A program made the translations under genes and the position numbers. From Cellulomonas persica (GTDB taxonomy: Bacteria > Actinomycetota > Actinomycetes > Actinomycetales > Cellulomonadaceae): 64,000 nucleotides of DNA. The notes below the pieces were generated by a model. That model saw only the letters and a list, made by a program, of their open reading frames with translations. It was not told the DNA's origin and did not search any database. Below are positions 26,592 to 34,224 of this stretch, one piece after another. Position 1 is the stretch's first letter. Each line of letters begins with the position of its first letter. The stretch is from the NCBI RefSeq assembly GCF_007989825.1, contig NZ_BJUA01000004.1, positions 62,001 to 126,000 of the forward strand, read 5' to 3'.

Positions 26592-27053
26592 TCAGGCGGC
26601 CAGCACGCGTGCGGCCCGCTTGAGCATGCTGCGCACGACGACCGGGTGCAGCGCGCGCACGGGCAGGAAGTACAGCCGCCCGCGGCGGTTGTGCAGCCGC
26701 ACGTTCGTCGTGACGGCGACGAGGCCCGCGGTGGCGTCGACCGCGACACCGCACCGGAAGTCGAGGTGCCGGTCGTCGGCGACGATCAGGGCCTCGCCGC
26801 CGGCCGGCTCCGCGACGACCTCGTCGACCGCGAACGTCTCCCGCGGTGCGCGCGGAACGCCGATCAGCGGGACCAGGAGCTGGCGCAGCCCGAGCGCGAC
26901 GCGGACCCAGGCGGGCGCCGTGCGGGGCGAGAAGGTCGTCGTCGCCCAGGTGCCGGGATCCGTCGGCGCGCCCGTCGGGAGCCGGATGATCGTGACGTCG
27001 GCGTAGTCCGGCGGGAAGTCCCGCATCGCGAGCGACCAGCGTGCCTGCGTCAT
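26592..27053 (-). CDS. DUF2867 family protein
   Basis: The 153-residue protein contains ADDRHLDFRCGVAVD, VAVTTNVRLHNRRGRLYFLPVRALHPVVVRSMLKRA, the characteristic C-terminal half of DUF2867 (SRPBCC-like fold). In longer family members this follows an SDR domain; here it stands alone. It is divergent from a TetR gene across an 87-bp gap holding two palindromic operators, so it is the likely target. Its function is unknown. Confidence 0.78.
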   Translation of the reverse strand: MTQARWSLAMRDFPPDYADVTIIRLPTGAPTDPGTWATTTFSPRTAPAWVRVALGLRQLLVPLIGVPRAPRETFAVDEVVAEPAGGEALIVADDRHLDFRCGVAVDATAGLVAVTTNVRLHNRRGRLYFLPVRALHPVVVRSMLKRAARVLAA

Positions 27054-27093
27054 CGTCGTCCCCCTCGAACGTGTCGTGAGTCGCGGCGGCCCC

Positions 27094-27139
27094 GACCGTA
27101 CGGCGCCGTATGGAATCGACCGTACGGTAGCGTACGGAT
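27094..27139. promoter_or_regulatory. Double TetR operator
   Basis: GACCGTACGG occurs at 27094-27103 and again at 27118-27127, each followed by a second CCGTATGG or CGTACGG half-site. The two palindromes are 24 bp apart and lie between the divergent DUF2867 and TetR genes. The TetR ATG is 2 bp beyond. Binding is inferred from position and symmetry. Confidence 0.7.
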
Positions 27140-27140
27140 C

Positions 27141-27677
27141 ATGGTCAAGGCGTCGACGACCCGGCAGGCGTGGCTCGACGCCGCCTACGCGACGTTCCAG
27201 CGTGACGGGCTCGCGGCCGTGCGCGTCGAACCGCTCGCCCGCGCGCTCGGCGCGACGAAGGGCTCGTTCTACTGGCACTTCACCGACCGTGCCGAGCTCG
27301 TCGCCGCGGTGGTCGCGCGGTGGGAGGAGGAGCGCACGGACGCGACCATCGCGCTCGCGCAGGCCGGGGGCGACGCGCGTCGTCGGCTCGAGGCGCTGTT
27401 CACCGCCGTGGCCCACCAGCGGCACGACCCGGCCACGCTCTACGTCCAGGCCCCGGCCGAGGGCGTCGACGGGGCCGTGGCCCGGGTGTCCCGGCGACGC
27501 GTGGACTACCTCGCCGACCTGCTCGTCGAGCTCGGGCACGCACCTGACGAGGCGCAGCGCCGTTCGCTCGTCGCCCTGTCGACGGTCGTCGGCCTTGCCC
27601 AGCTCGCGGCGGTCGACGTGACCCCGCCCGACCCCGAGGCCCTGATCGCGACCGCGATGCGGATGGTGCTCGCCTGA
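27141..27677 (+). CDS. TetR/AcrR family regulator
   Basis: The 178-residue protein has an N-terminal HTH: RQAWLDAAYATFQRDGLAAVRVEPLARALGATKGSFYWHFTDRAELVAAVV. The helical ligand domain follows, with no specific family motif. The ATG immediately follows the second operator palindrome, giving a very short or absent leader. It probably represses itself and the divergent DUF2867 gene. Confidence 0.9.
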   Translation: MVKASTTRQAWLDAAYATFQRDGLAAVRVEPLARALGATKGSFYWHFTDRAELVAAVVARWEEERTDATIALAQAGGDARRRLEALFTAVAHQRHDPATLYVQAPAEGVDGAVARVSRRRVDYLADLLVELGHAPDEAQRRSLVALSTVVGLAQLAAVDVTPPDPEALIATAMRMVLA

Positions 27678-27702
27678 CGCAGGCCGGCCCAATGGTGACG
27701 GC

Positions 27703-28290
27703 TCAGCGCACGCGCAGACCCAGGTGCTCGGCCAGCGCCGGTGCGAGCTCGACGAGCTGCTCGGTGCTGACGGTCGCGCCCGCGAGGCCCGCGACCCCGT
27801 CGAGGTGCTGCAGGTCGCGGATGCCGCGCACGTCGGCCTCCGTGAGCGTCGCGCCCGTGACGTCCAGCCGCCGCACGCGGCAGTCCTCGAACGTCAGGTG
27901 CGTCGCACGGACCCGCGCCAGGTCGAGCTCGTCGATCACGACGCCCGTGAACCGCACGTGCTCGAGCGTCGCGTCGCGCAGGTTGAGGTAGTCGACCTTC
28001 CCGCCGACGACGTGCACGCGCGTCCAGCGCCCGCCGTACGCCTGCACCGCGCCGAGCCGGCAGTCGGTCAGCGTGCCGTCCTGCCAGGTCGCGCTCGACA
28101 GGCCGAGCGTCGAGGCGCGCACGGAGGTCCACGACGAGTCGACGAGCCGTGCGTGGGACAGGTCCGTGTCGTCGAACGTGCACTGCTCGAACGTGCAGTC
28201 GAGGAACCGCGCCTCGCTGCCGTCCTGCGCGTCGAACCGCTCGCCGCTCAGCGTCAGGCCGTCGTAGTCCCCACCGGGTTCCAGCAGCAT
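27703..28290 (-). CDS. Pentapeptide-repeat protein
   Basis: The 195-residue protein carries a right-handed quadrilateral beta-helix pattern: ARFLDCTFEQCTFDDTDLSHARLVDSSW, then WQDGTLTDCRLGAVQAYG, LNLRDATLEHVRFTGVVIDELDLARVRATHLTFEDCRVRRLDVTGATLTEADVRG-like units from about residue 25 to 160. A short C-terminal helix follows. Some such proteins protect DNA gyrase (Qnr-like), but nothing here identifies the target. It is convergent with TetR at 27141. Confidence 0.88.
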   Translation of the reverse strand: MLLEPGGDYDGLTLSGERFDAQDGSEARFLDCTFEQCTFDDTDLSHARLVDSSWTSVRASTLGLSSATWQDGTLTDCRLGAVQAYGGRWTRVHVVGGKVDYLNLRDATLEHVRFTGVVIDELDLARVRATHLTFEDCRVRRLDVTGATLTEADVRGIRDLQHLDGVAGLAGATVSTEQLVELAPALAEHLGLRVR

Positions 28291-28366
28291 GCGCCCACCC
28301 TGCCACGACGGACCGACGGCGATATCCGTTCCGGGCCGGCCCGCGCGCCGTGGCACGATCGCGCCC

Positions 28367-29587
28367 GTGCAGCATGACCTCACGCTCGTCGGCCCCGGTG
28401 TCCGCCTCGTCCCGCTGGGACCGCAGCACGCGCGCGACCTCGTGTCGTTCGTCGACGACCGCGTGTGGCGCGGCATGACGACGCCGACCCCGCGCGACGA
28501 GGCCGAGATGCGGGCCGACGTCGAGACGGCCCTGGCGACGCCCGGGCGCTACGCGTTCGCGGTGCTCGACGACGCGACGGGCGCGGTGCTCGGGACGACC
28601 TCCTTCTACGACGTGGACCTGCGCCTGGGCCGCCTCGAGATCGGGCACACGTTCTACGACCCCGCGGTGTGGGGCACGCACGTGAACCCGGCGTGCAAGC
28701 TCACGCTCATGACGCACGCGTTCGAGGTGTGGGGCGTGCACCGTGTCGCGCTGCGGGTCGACGCGCGCAACGCGCGGTCGCTCGCGGCGGTGGCGCGGCT
28801 CGGCGCGGTCGAGGAGGGGCGGCTGCGCGGACACCGCCTCGCACCCGACGGGTCACGCGGCGACTCGGTCTACTTCTCGGTCGTCGCCGACGAGTGGCCG
28901 GCGGCCCGCGCGCGGCTCCGCGAGCGCCTGGGTCTGCCCGTGCCCGACGACGCTGCCGTGTCCGACGAGGCTGCGGCTCCCGACGAGATCGCGCGGGCCG
29001 GCGCGAGCGCCGCGGACGACGAGCGGTCGCACGTAGTCCTCGTCGGTGGTCGCTCGGGCGTCGGCAAGACGAGCGTCGCGCACGCGCTGCACGCGCTGCT
29101 GACCGGCGCGGACGTCCGGCACGCGGTCATCGAGGGCGACTACCTCGACCTCGCGCACCCGGCACCGCACGCGGAACGCCTGGCGGAGCGCAACCTGCGC
29201 GCGGTGTGGTCCGCGTACCGCGACCTCGGCTACCGGCGCCTGGTCTACACGAACACGGTCAGCCCGCAGTACGCCGACGACCTGGCCGCCGCGATGGGTG
29301 ACACCCCGCGCGTCACCGCCGTGCTGCTCACGGCCGACGACGCCACGGCCCACGAGCGCCTCGCGCAGCGCGAGAGCGGCGCCGAGCTGGACGCGCACGT
29401 CGCGCGCAGCGACGCCGCGGCGCGCGCGCTCGAACGAGGTTGCCCGCCGTCGGTGCACCGCGTCGGCACCGCGGGCCGCACGCCCGACGAGATCGCCCGC
29501 GGCATCGCCGCGCTCGCAGGCTGGCTCCCCGCACAGCCGGACCGACCCGCTGCTGGCTCCGGCACCGGGCTCGGACTCCCGCAGTAG
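28367..29587 (+). CDS. GNAT acetyltransferase fused to a P-loop kinase-like domain
   Basis: The 406-residue protein joins two enzymes. Residues 1-175 form a RimJ/RimL-type GNAT domain (GTTSFYDVDLRLGRLEIGHTFY, LRVDARNARSLAAVARLGA, EEGRLRGHR). Residues 215-390 form a small P-loop NTPase with Walker A GGRSGVGKTSVAHAL and a pattern like shikimate/gluconate-type kinases (VIEGDYLDLAHP, VLLTADDATAHERLAQRE). A linker with PDDAAVSDEAAAPDE separates them. GTG at 28367 is 7 nt from CACGAT, so leaderless. The pairing suggests coupled modification of one substrate, perhaps an antibiotic or tRNA/protein end; this is inference. Confidence 0.85.
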   Translation: MQHDLTLVGPGVRLVPLGPQHARDLVSFVDDRVWRGMTTPTPRDEAEMRADVETALATPGRYAFAVLDDATGAVLGTTSFYDVDLRLGRLEIGHTFYDPAVWGTHVNPACKLTLMTHAFEVWGVHRVALRVDARNARSLAAVARLGAVEEGRLRGHRLAPDGSRGDSVYFSVVADEWPAARARLRERLGLPVPDDAAVSDEAAAPDEIARAGASAADDERSHVVLVGGRSGVGKTSVAHALHALLTGADVRHAVIEGDYLDLAHPAPHAERLAERNLRAVWSAYRDLGYRRLVYTNTVSPQYADDLAAAMGDTPRVTAVLLTADDATAHERLAQRESGAELDAHVARSDAAARALERGCPPSVHRVGTAGRTPDEIARGIAALAGWLPAQPDRPAAGSGTGLGLPQ

Positions 29588-29595
29588 CCGCGAGG

Positions 29596-30483
29596 TCAGG
29601 GGATGGGGACGAGCGAGGCGAGGGCGTGGGGCTTGCCCGTGCCGGGGTGCCAGGCCGCCATGGTGAACGACGAGCCGTCCGACGAGCGCCGGGTCGCGGT
29701 CGCGACCGTGGCGGGCAGCAGGATCGGCTTGGCGAAGTCCACCGTCCACACGAACGCCTCCCCGCGGGCCGCGCCGACGTCCGCGAGCAGGCGCGACGCG
29801 GTGTACATGCCGTGCGCGATCGCCCGGGGGTAGCCGAGCGCCTTGGCGGTCAGCGGCCACAGGTGGATCGGGTTGCGGTCGCCGGACACCGCGGCGTAGC
29901 GGCGGCCGGTGTCGGCGCCGAGCCGCCACTGGCCGGTCGGCAGCGGCGGCGTGAACGGGTCGCGCTCGTCGTCGTCCGGGACGAGACCGCCCAGCCGCAC
30001 GCCCTTGGCGAGGTACGTGGACGTCCCGCGCCACACGACCTCGTCGTCCACGGTGACCTCGACGACGAGGTCGACCTGTGTACCGGTGCGGTGGGGTCGC
30101 AGGCCGTGCGCGGTCGCGACCACGTCGAGCGTCTCGTCGTACCGGACGGGCCGGTGCTGATCGACGACGTTCGCCAGGTGCACCATCCCGGCGAGCGGCA
30201 GCGGGAAGTCGGTGCGCGCCATGAGCGCGATCGCCACGGGGAACGCGAGCACGTGCACGAACCCTGCCGGCAGGGTGTCGGTCGCGGTCTCGCCGACGAG
30301 CCGCTGGAACGCGGTCAGGTGCTCGATCGTGGGTCGCACGCCCCGCACGCGGTAGCCGACGTCCGGCAGGGACGTGGGCGCGTGGCCCGTCCGACGAGCG
30401 AGCGCGAGCCGGCCGGACGCACCTGCGCCGCGGACGTACAGGCCGCCGAGCCCGGGGACGGCGGGCAGGTCGACGAGCGTCAC
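29596..30483 (-). CDS. MaoC-like (3R)-hydroxyacyl thioester dehydratase, HtdX-type
   Basis: The 295-residue protein has the double-hotdog layout, with the hydratase-2 motif in the second half: YAAVSGDRNPIHLWPLTAKALGYPRAIAHGM near residue 210. The catalytic D and H are in place. Homologous order to mycobacterial htdX-fabG4-fadA2 is visible, all on one strand with 4-bp and 2-bp junctions. It dehydrates or hydrates 3-hydroxyacyl thioesters in fatty-acid metabolism. The GTG start overlaps the fabG4-like stop. Confidence 0.9.
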   Translation of the reverse strand: MTLVDLPAVPGLGGLYVRGAGASGRLALARRTGHAPTSLPDVGYRVRGVRPTIEHLTAFQRLVGETATDTLPAGFVHVLAFPVAIALMARTDFPLPLAGMVHLANVVDQHRPVRYDETLDVVATAHGLRPHRTGTQVDLVVEVTVDDEVVWRGTSTYLAKGVRLGGLVPDDDERDPFTPPLPTGQWRLGADTGRRYAAVSGDRNPIHLWPLTAKALGYPRAIAHGMYTASRLLADVGAARGEAFVWTVDFAKPILLPATVATATRRSSDGSSFTMAAWHPGTGKPHALASLVPIP

Positions 30484-31874
30484 GCGCCCACCACGTGCTG
30501 GCCGCACACCCGCAGCGTCCGCCCGACGATCCCGCCCGCCTGCGGTGAGGACAGGAACGCGACGGCCTCGGCGACGTCGACCGGCTGCCCGCCCTGCTGC
30601 AGCGAGTTCATCTGCCGTGCGACCTGCCGCGGCAGCGCGGGCATCTTCGCGGTCATCTCCGTCTCGATGAACCCGGGCGCCACCGCGTTGGCGGTGCCGC
30701 CGAACGGCTCGAGCAGCGGAGCGGTCGCGCGGACCATGCCGATCACACCGCCCTTGGTGGCCGCGTAGTTGGTCTGCCCGCGGTTGCCCGCGAGGCCCGT
30801 GGTCGACGAGATCGAGACGATGCGCGGTGCGTCGGTGAAGTCGCCCGACGTGAGCAGCGCCTCGTTGATCGCGAGCTGCGCGGCGATGTTCACGGCGATC
30901 ACCGCGTCCCACTGCGCGTCGGTCATGTTCGCGAACAGCTTGTCGCGCGTGATGCCGGCGTTGTGCACGACGACGTCGAGCCGCCCGTGCCGCGTGAGCG
31001 CGTGCTCGAGGATCGCGGCGCCCGCGTCGGGGGACGTGATGTCGAGCTGCAGCGCGGTGCCGCGGATGCCGTTGGCGACGGCCGTGAGCTGCTCACCCGC
31101 GGCGGGGACGTCGACCGCGACGACGGTCGCCCCGTCCCGCGCGAGCGTGCGGGCGATCGCCGCGCCGATCCCGCGCGCCGCCCCGGTGACCACCGCGACG
31201 CGGCCGTCGAGCGGCGCGTCCCAGTCGGTCGGCAGGGCGCCGGCCGTCGTGTCGACGGGCAGGAGCTGGCCGTGCACGAACGCCGAGCGCGTGGACAGCA
31301 GGAACCGCAACGCGCCCACGGCCGACGCGGCGGTGACGGGCACTCCGTCGGCCAGGACGATGCCGTTGGCGGTGGTCCCGCCGCGCGACTCCTTGGCGAT
31401 GCTGCGCACGACCGCGTCGATGCCCTGCCGCGCGGCCGCGACCGCGGGCGAGGCGTCCGCGGCGGAGCGCGAGATCGTCACGACGCGGCCCCCGCGCGCG
31501 AGCTTCTTCACGGTGCTCGCGGCGGCCAGCAGCGGCGCGTGCAGGTCGCCGGGGTGGTCGACCTCGGTGAGCACGACGACGACCGCGGCGTACCGCTCGT
31601 CGGGCACGGGGTGCCGGTAGACGTCGAGCCCCCAGCCGTCGAGGACCTCGTCGCCCGAGGCGTCCGGCGTGGCCGACGGCTCGGCAGGCGAGCCGGACAG
31701 CAGCGCGGCGATCGCGTCCGCGTCGGCGTCCGGGCCGGCCCCGGAGCCCAGCACCAGGACCTTGCCGTCGACGAGCGGCTGCCCGGGCGCCCACCGGCGC
31801 AGCGGCGCGGCGGGGGAGAAGCCCAGCAGCTCGGAGAGCTTCGCGGACAGGGTCGTCGTGATCGGGTTCGGCAT
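30480..31874 (-). CDS. High-molecular-weight 3-oxoacyl-ACP reductase, FabG4-type
   Basis: At 464 residues this is the two-domain FabG4 class. The N-terminal half (1-210) is a degenerate flavodoxin-like/Rossmann domain. The C-terminal SDR has TGAARGIGAAIARTLA, VVHNAGITRDKLFANMT, catalytic Ser in VSISSTTGLAGNRGQ, and the YAATK Tyr-Lys pair, ending with a QHVVGA tail. FabG4 reduces 3-oxoacyl thioesters with NADH. It is sandwiched between MaoC and thiolase genes. Confidence 0.92.
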   Translation of the reverse strand: MPNPITTTLSAKLSELLGFSPAAPLRRWAPGQPLVDGKVLVLGSGAGPDADADAIAALLSGSPAEPSATPDASGDEVLDGWGLDVYRHPVPDERYAAVVVVLTEVDHPGDLHAPLLAAASTVKKLARGGRVVTISRSAADASPAVAAARQGIDAVVRSIAKESRGGTTANGIVLADGVPVTAASAVGALRFLLSTRSAFVHGQLLPVDTTAGALPTDWDAPLDGRVAVVTGAARGIGAAIARTLARDGATVVAVDVPAAGEQLTAVANGIRGTALQLDITSPDAGAAILEHALTRHGRLDVVVHNAGITRDKLFANMTDAQWDAVIAVNIAAQLAINEALLTSGDFTDAPRIVSISSTTGLAGNRGQTNYAATKGGVIGMVRATAPLLEPFGGTANAVAPGFIETEMTAKMPALPRQVARQMNSLQQGGQPVDVAEAVAFLSSPQAGGIVGRTLRVCGQHVVGA

Positions 31875-31876
31875 GG

Positions 31877-33202
31877 TCAGGCCGCCTCGAGGATCGCGGT
31901 GAGGCCGAGCCCGCCGGCCGCACAGATGGACACCAGGGCGCGCGGCGTGCCGCCGTCGCGCTGCTTGCGCAGGTGGAGCTCCTTGGCGATGGTCGCGACG
32001 ATCCGGCCGCCGGTCGCGGCGAACGGGTGGCCCGCGGCGAGCGACGAGCCGTGCACGTTGAGCAGCGCCCGGTCGACCGTCCCGAACGCGCCGTCCAGGC
32101 CCAGGCGCTCGCGGCCGAACTCGGGCGACTCCCACGCGGCGAGCGTGGACAGCACGGTCGCCGCGAACGCCTCGTGGATCTCGACGTACGCGAAGTCGTC
32201 GAGCGTCAGGCCGTGGCGCGCGAGCAGGCGCGGCACCGCGAACGCGGGTGCCATCAGCAGGCCGTCCTCGCCGTGCACGAAGTCGACCGCACCGGCCTCG
32301 GCGTCGACGACCGCGGCCAGCGGGGTGAGCCCGTGGCTCGCGGCCCACTCGTCGGAGCCGAGCAGGACGGTGGACGCGCCGTCGGTGAGCGGCGTCGAGT
32401 TGCCGGCGGTCATGGTCGGCTCGGCGTCGAGCCGCGTGCCGAACGTGGGCCGCAGCGTCGCGAGCTTCTCGAGCGAGGTGTCCTTGCGCAGGTTCCCGTC
32501 GATCGTCTGACCGCGGTACGGCGTGACGAGGTCGTCGAAGAACCCGGCGTCCCACGCGGCGGCGAGGCGCTGGTGCGAGACGAGCGCGAGCTCGTCCTGC
32601 GCCTCGCGCGTGATGCCCCACTGCGCGGTGGTGATCGCCTGGTGCTCGCCCATCGACAGGTGCGTGCGCGGCTCGCTCGTCGACGGGGCGACGGGCGCGA
32701 GGTCCTTCGGGCGGATGCGCCCGAGCGCGGCGAGCTTCTGCGCGGCGGTCTTGGCGCGCGACAGGTCGAGCAGCGCGCGGCGCAGGCGGTCGGTCACGAC
32801 GATCGGGGCGTCCGAGGTGGAGTCGACACCGCCCGAGATCGCGGACTCGAGCTGGCCCAGGCGGATCTTGTTCGCCAGGCCGACGAGGGTCTCGAGGCCG
32901 GTCGCGCACGCCTGCTGCACGTCGTACGCAGGGGTCGTGGGGGACAGGGACGAGCCGAGCACGGCCTCGCGCGTGAGGTTGAAGTCGCGGCTGTGCTTGA
33001 GCACCGCACCCGCGGCGACCTCGCCGATCCGCTCGTCCTGCAGGCCGTACCGCGCGACGAGGCCCTCGAGCGCGGCCGTCAGCATGTCCTGGTTCGAGGC
33101 GTGCGCGTACGCACCGCCCGAGCGTGCGAAGGGGATGCGGTTGCCTCCGAGCACCAGCGCGCGTCGGGGCACGTTCGTCGGGGCCGTCTTCTCGAGTGCC
33201 AT
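31877..33202 (-). CDS. Acetyl-CoA acyltransferase (FadA2/FadI-type thiolase)
   Basis: The 441-residue thiolase has catalytic Cys in VQQACATGLETL near residue 97, His in NVHGSSLAAGHPFAATGGR near residue 397, and the second Cys in VSICAAGGLGLTA near the C-terminus. IHEAFAATVL is the fourth motif. It performs the thiolytic step of beta-oxidation or its reverse. It leads the thiolase-FabG4-MaoC operon; a TetR gene is divergent 109 bp away and likely controls both directions. Confidence 0.93.
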   Translation of the reverse strand: MALEKTAPTNVPRRALVLGGNRIPFARSGGAYAHASNQDMLTAALEGLVARYGLQDERIGEVAAGAVLKHSRDFNLTREAVLGSSLSPTTPAYDVQQACATGLETLVGLANKIRLGQLESAISGGVDSTSDAPIVVTDRLRRALLDLSRAKTAAQKLAALGRIRPKDLAPVAPSTSEPRTHLSMGEHQAITTAQWGITREAQDELALVSHQRLAAAWDAGFFDDLVTPYRGQTIDGNLRKDTSLEKLATLRPTFGTRLDAEPTMTAGNSTPLTDGASTVLLGSDEWAASHGLTPLAAVVDAEAGAVDFVHGEDGLLMAPAFAVPRLLARHGLTLDDFAYVEIHEAFAATVLSTLAAWESPEFGRERLGLDGAFGTVDRALLNVHGSSLAAGHPFAATGGRIVATIAKELHLRKQRDGGTPRALVSICAAGGLGLTAILEAA

Positions 33203-33311
33203 CGGATGGCGCTCCTCTCGCGTCGTCGCGATCAGCGTCGGACCCGCAGGTCCAGGGACGTTCGTCCCGAAGTGGTGTCCAGAACCCACAGTACCTGATA
33301 CCTTCGGTTTC

Positions 33312-34211
33312 GTGAGCCCGATCACACGTGGCCCGTCGACGACGACGGCCACCACCGGCACCGCCGCCGCCTTCAGCGCCGGCGCAGGCCCCGCTGCGCG
33401 CGACCCGCGGGACCCGCGACGCGACGACGTGCGGCGCGACGACCCCTTCGTCGTCGACGGCCGCTCGGCCCGCTGGGCCGACCACCGCGAGGCCCGCCGG
33501 GCCGAGCTCGTCCGCATCGCACGCCGCACGGTCCACCACCGCGGGCCGGACGTCTCGATGGAGGAGATCGCGACCGCCGCGGGCACCTCGAAGTCGATCG
33601 TCTACCGCTACTTCTCGGACAAGACGGGGCTGCAGATCGCGGTCGCCGAGGCCGTCGTCCTGCAGATCCAGGGCGCGCTCGAGGGCGTGCTGCGCGTCGC
33701 GCCGACGCCGCGCGAGGGCCTGCGTGCGATGGTCGCGGTCTACCTCGAGATGATCGAGTCCTCCCCGAACGTCTACGCGTTCGTGACGCGCGACGGCTCG
33801 GTCGAGTCGGGCGGCCCGCTCGGTCACTTCCTCGACTCCGTGACGCACCTCGTCGCCCTGCCGTTCGCGCGTGAGCTGGGCGAGCAGGACGAGCCCGCGC
33901 AGCAGGACGAGCCCGCGCAGCGGGACGAGCCCGCGCAGCACGTCGACCCCGGGCAGCGCGACGAGGCCGAGCCGCACGACGACGCCGCCGACGCCGCCCG
34001 CGCCTCGCGCGAGGCGCTCGCCGAGGCCTGGGCTGCGGGAGCCGTCGGCTTCGTGCGCGGCGCGGGCGAGTGGTGGATGGCGCACCGCGGCGAGCCCGGC
34101 ACCCCTGACCGCACCACCCTGACCGCGCAGGTCGCCGCCTGGCTCTGGGCCGGGCCGGTCGGCCTGCTGGCACGCGAACGCACCACTCGTACCGCATGGG
34201 AGATCCGATGA
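33312..34211 (+). CDS. TetR family regulator with an acidic repeat insert
   Basis: The 299-residue protein has a 50-residue disordered start, an HTH (RRAELVRIARRTVHHRGPDVSMEEIATAAGTSKSIVYRYFSDKTGLQIAVAEAV) and a ligand domain interrupted near residues 190-230 by (Q/R)DEPAQ repeats encoded by 18-bp tandem units (33885-33956). The insert is most likely a loop. GTG at 33312 is 7 nt from TACCTT (leaderless). It is divergent from the thiolase operon and overlaps no gene; an acyl-CoA oxidase follows 13 bp later. It likely senses acyl-CoA, as in FadR-type TetR regulators; inferred. Confidence 0.88.
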   Translation: MSPITRGPSTTTATTGTAAAFSAGAGPAARDPRDPRRDDVRRDDPFVVDGRSARWADHREARRAELVRIARRTVHHRGPDVSMEEIATAAGTSKSIVYRYFSDKTGLQIAVAEAVVLQIQGALEGVLRVAPTPREGLRAMVAVYLEMIESSPNVYAFVTRDGSVESGGPLGHFLDSVTHLVALPFARELGEQDEPAQQDEPAQRDEPAQHVDPGQRDEAEPHDDAADAARASREALAEAWAAGAVGFVRGAGEWWMAHRGEPGTPDRTTLTAQVAAWLWAGPVGLLARERTTRTAWEIR

Positions 34212-34224
34212 CCCGGGAGACCCG

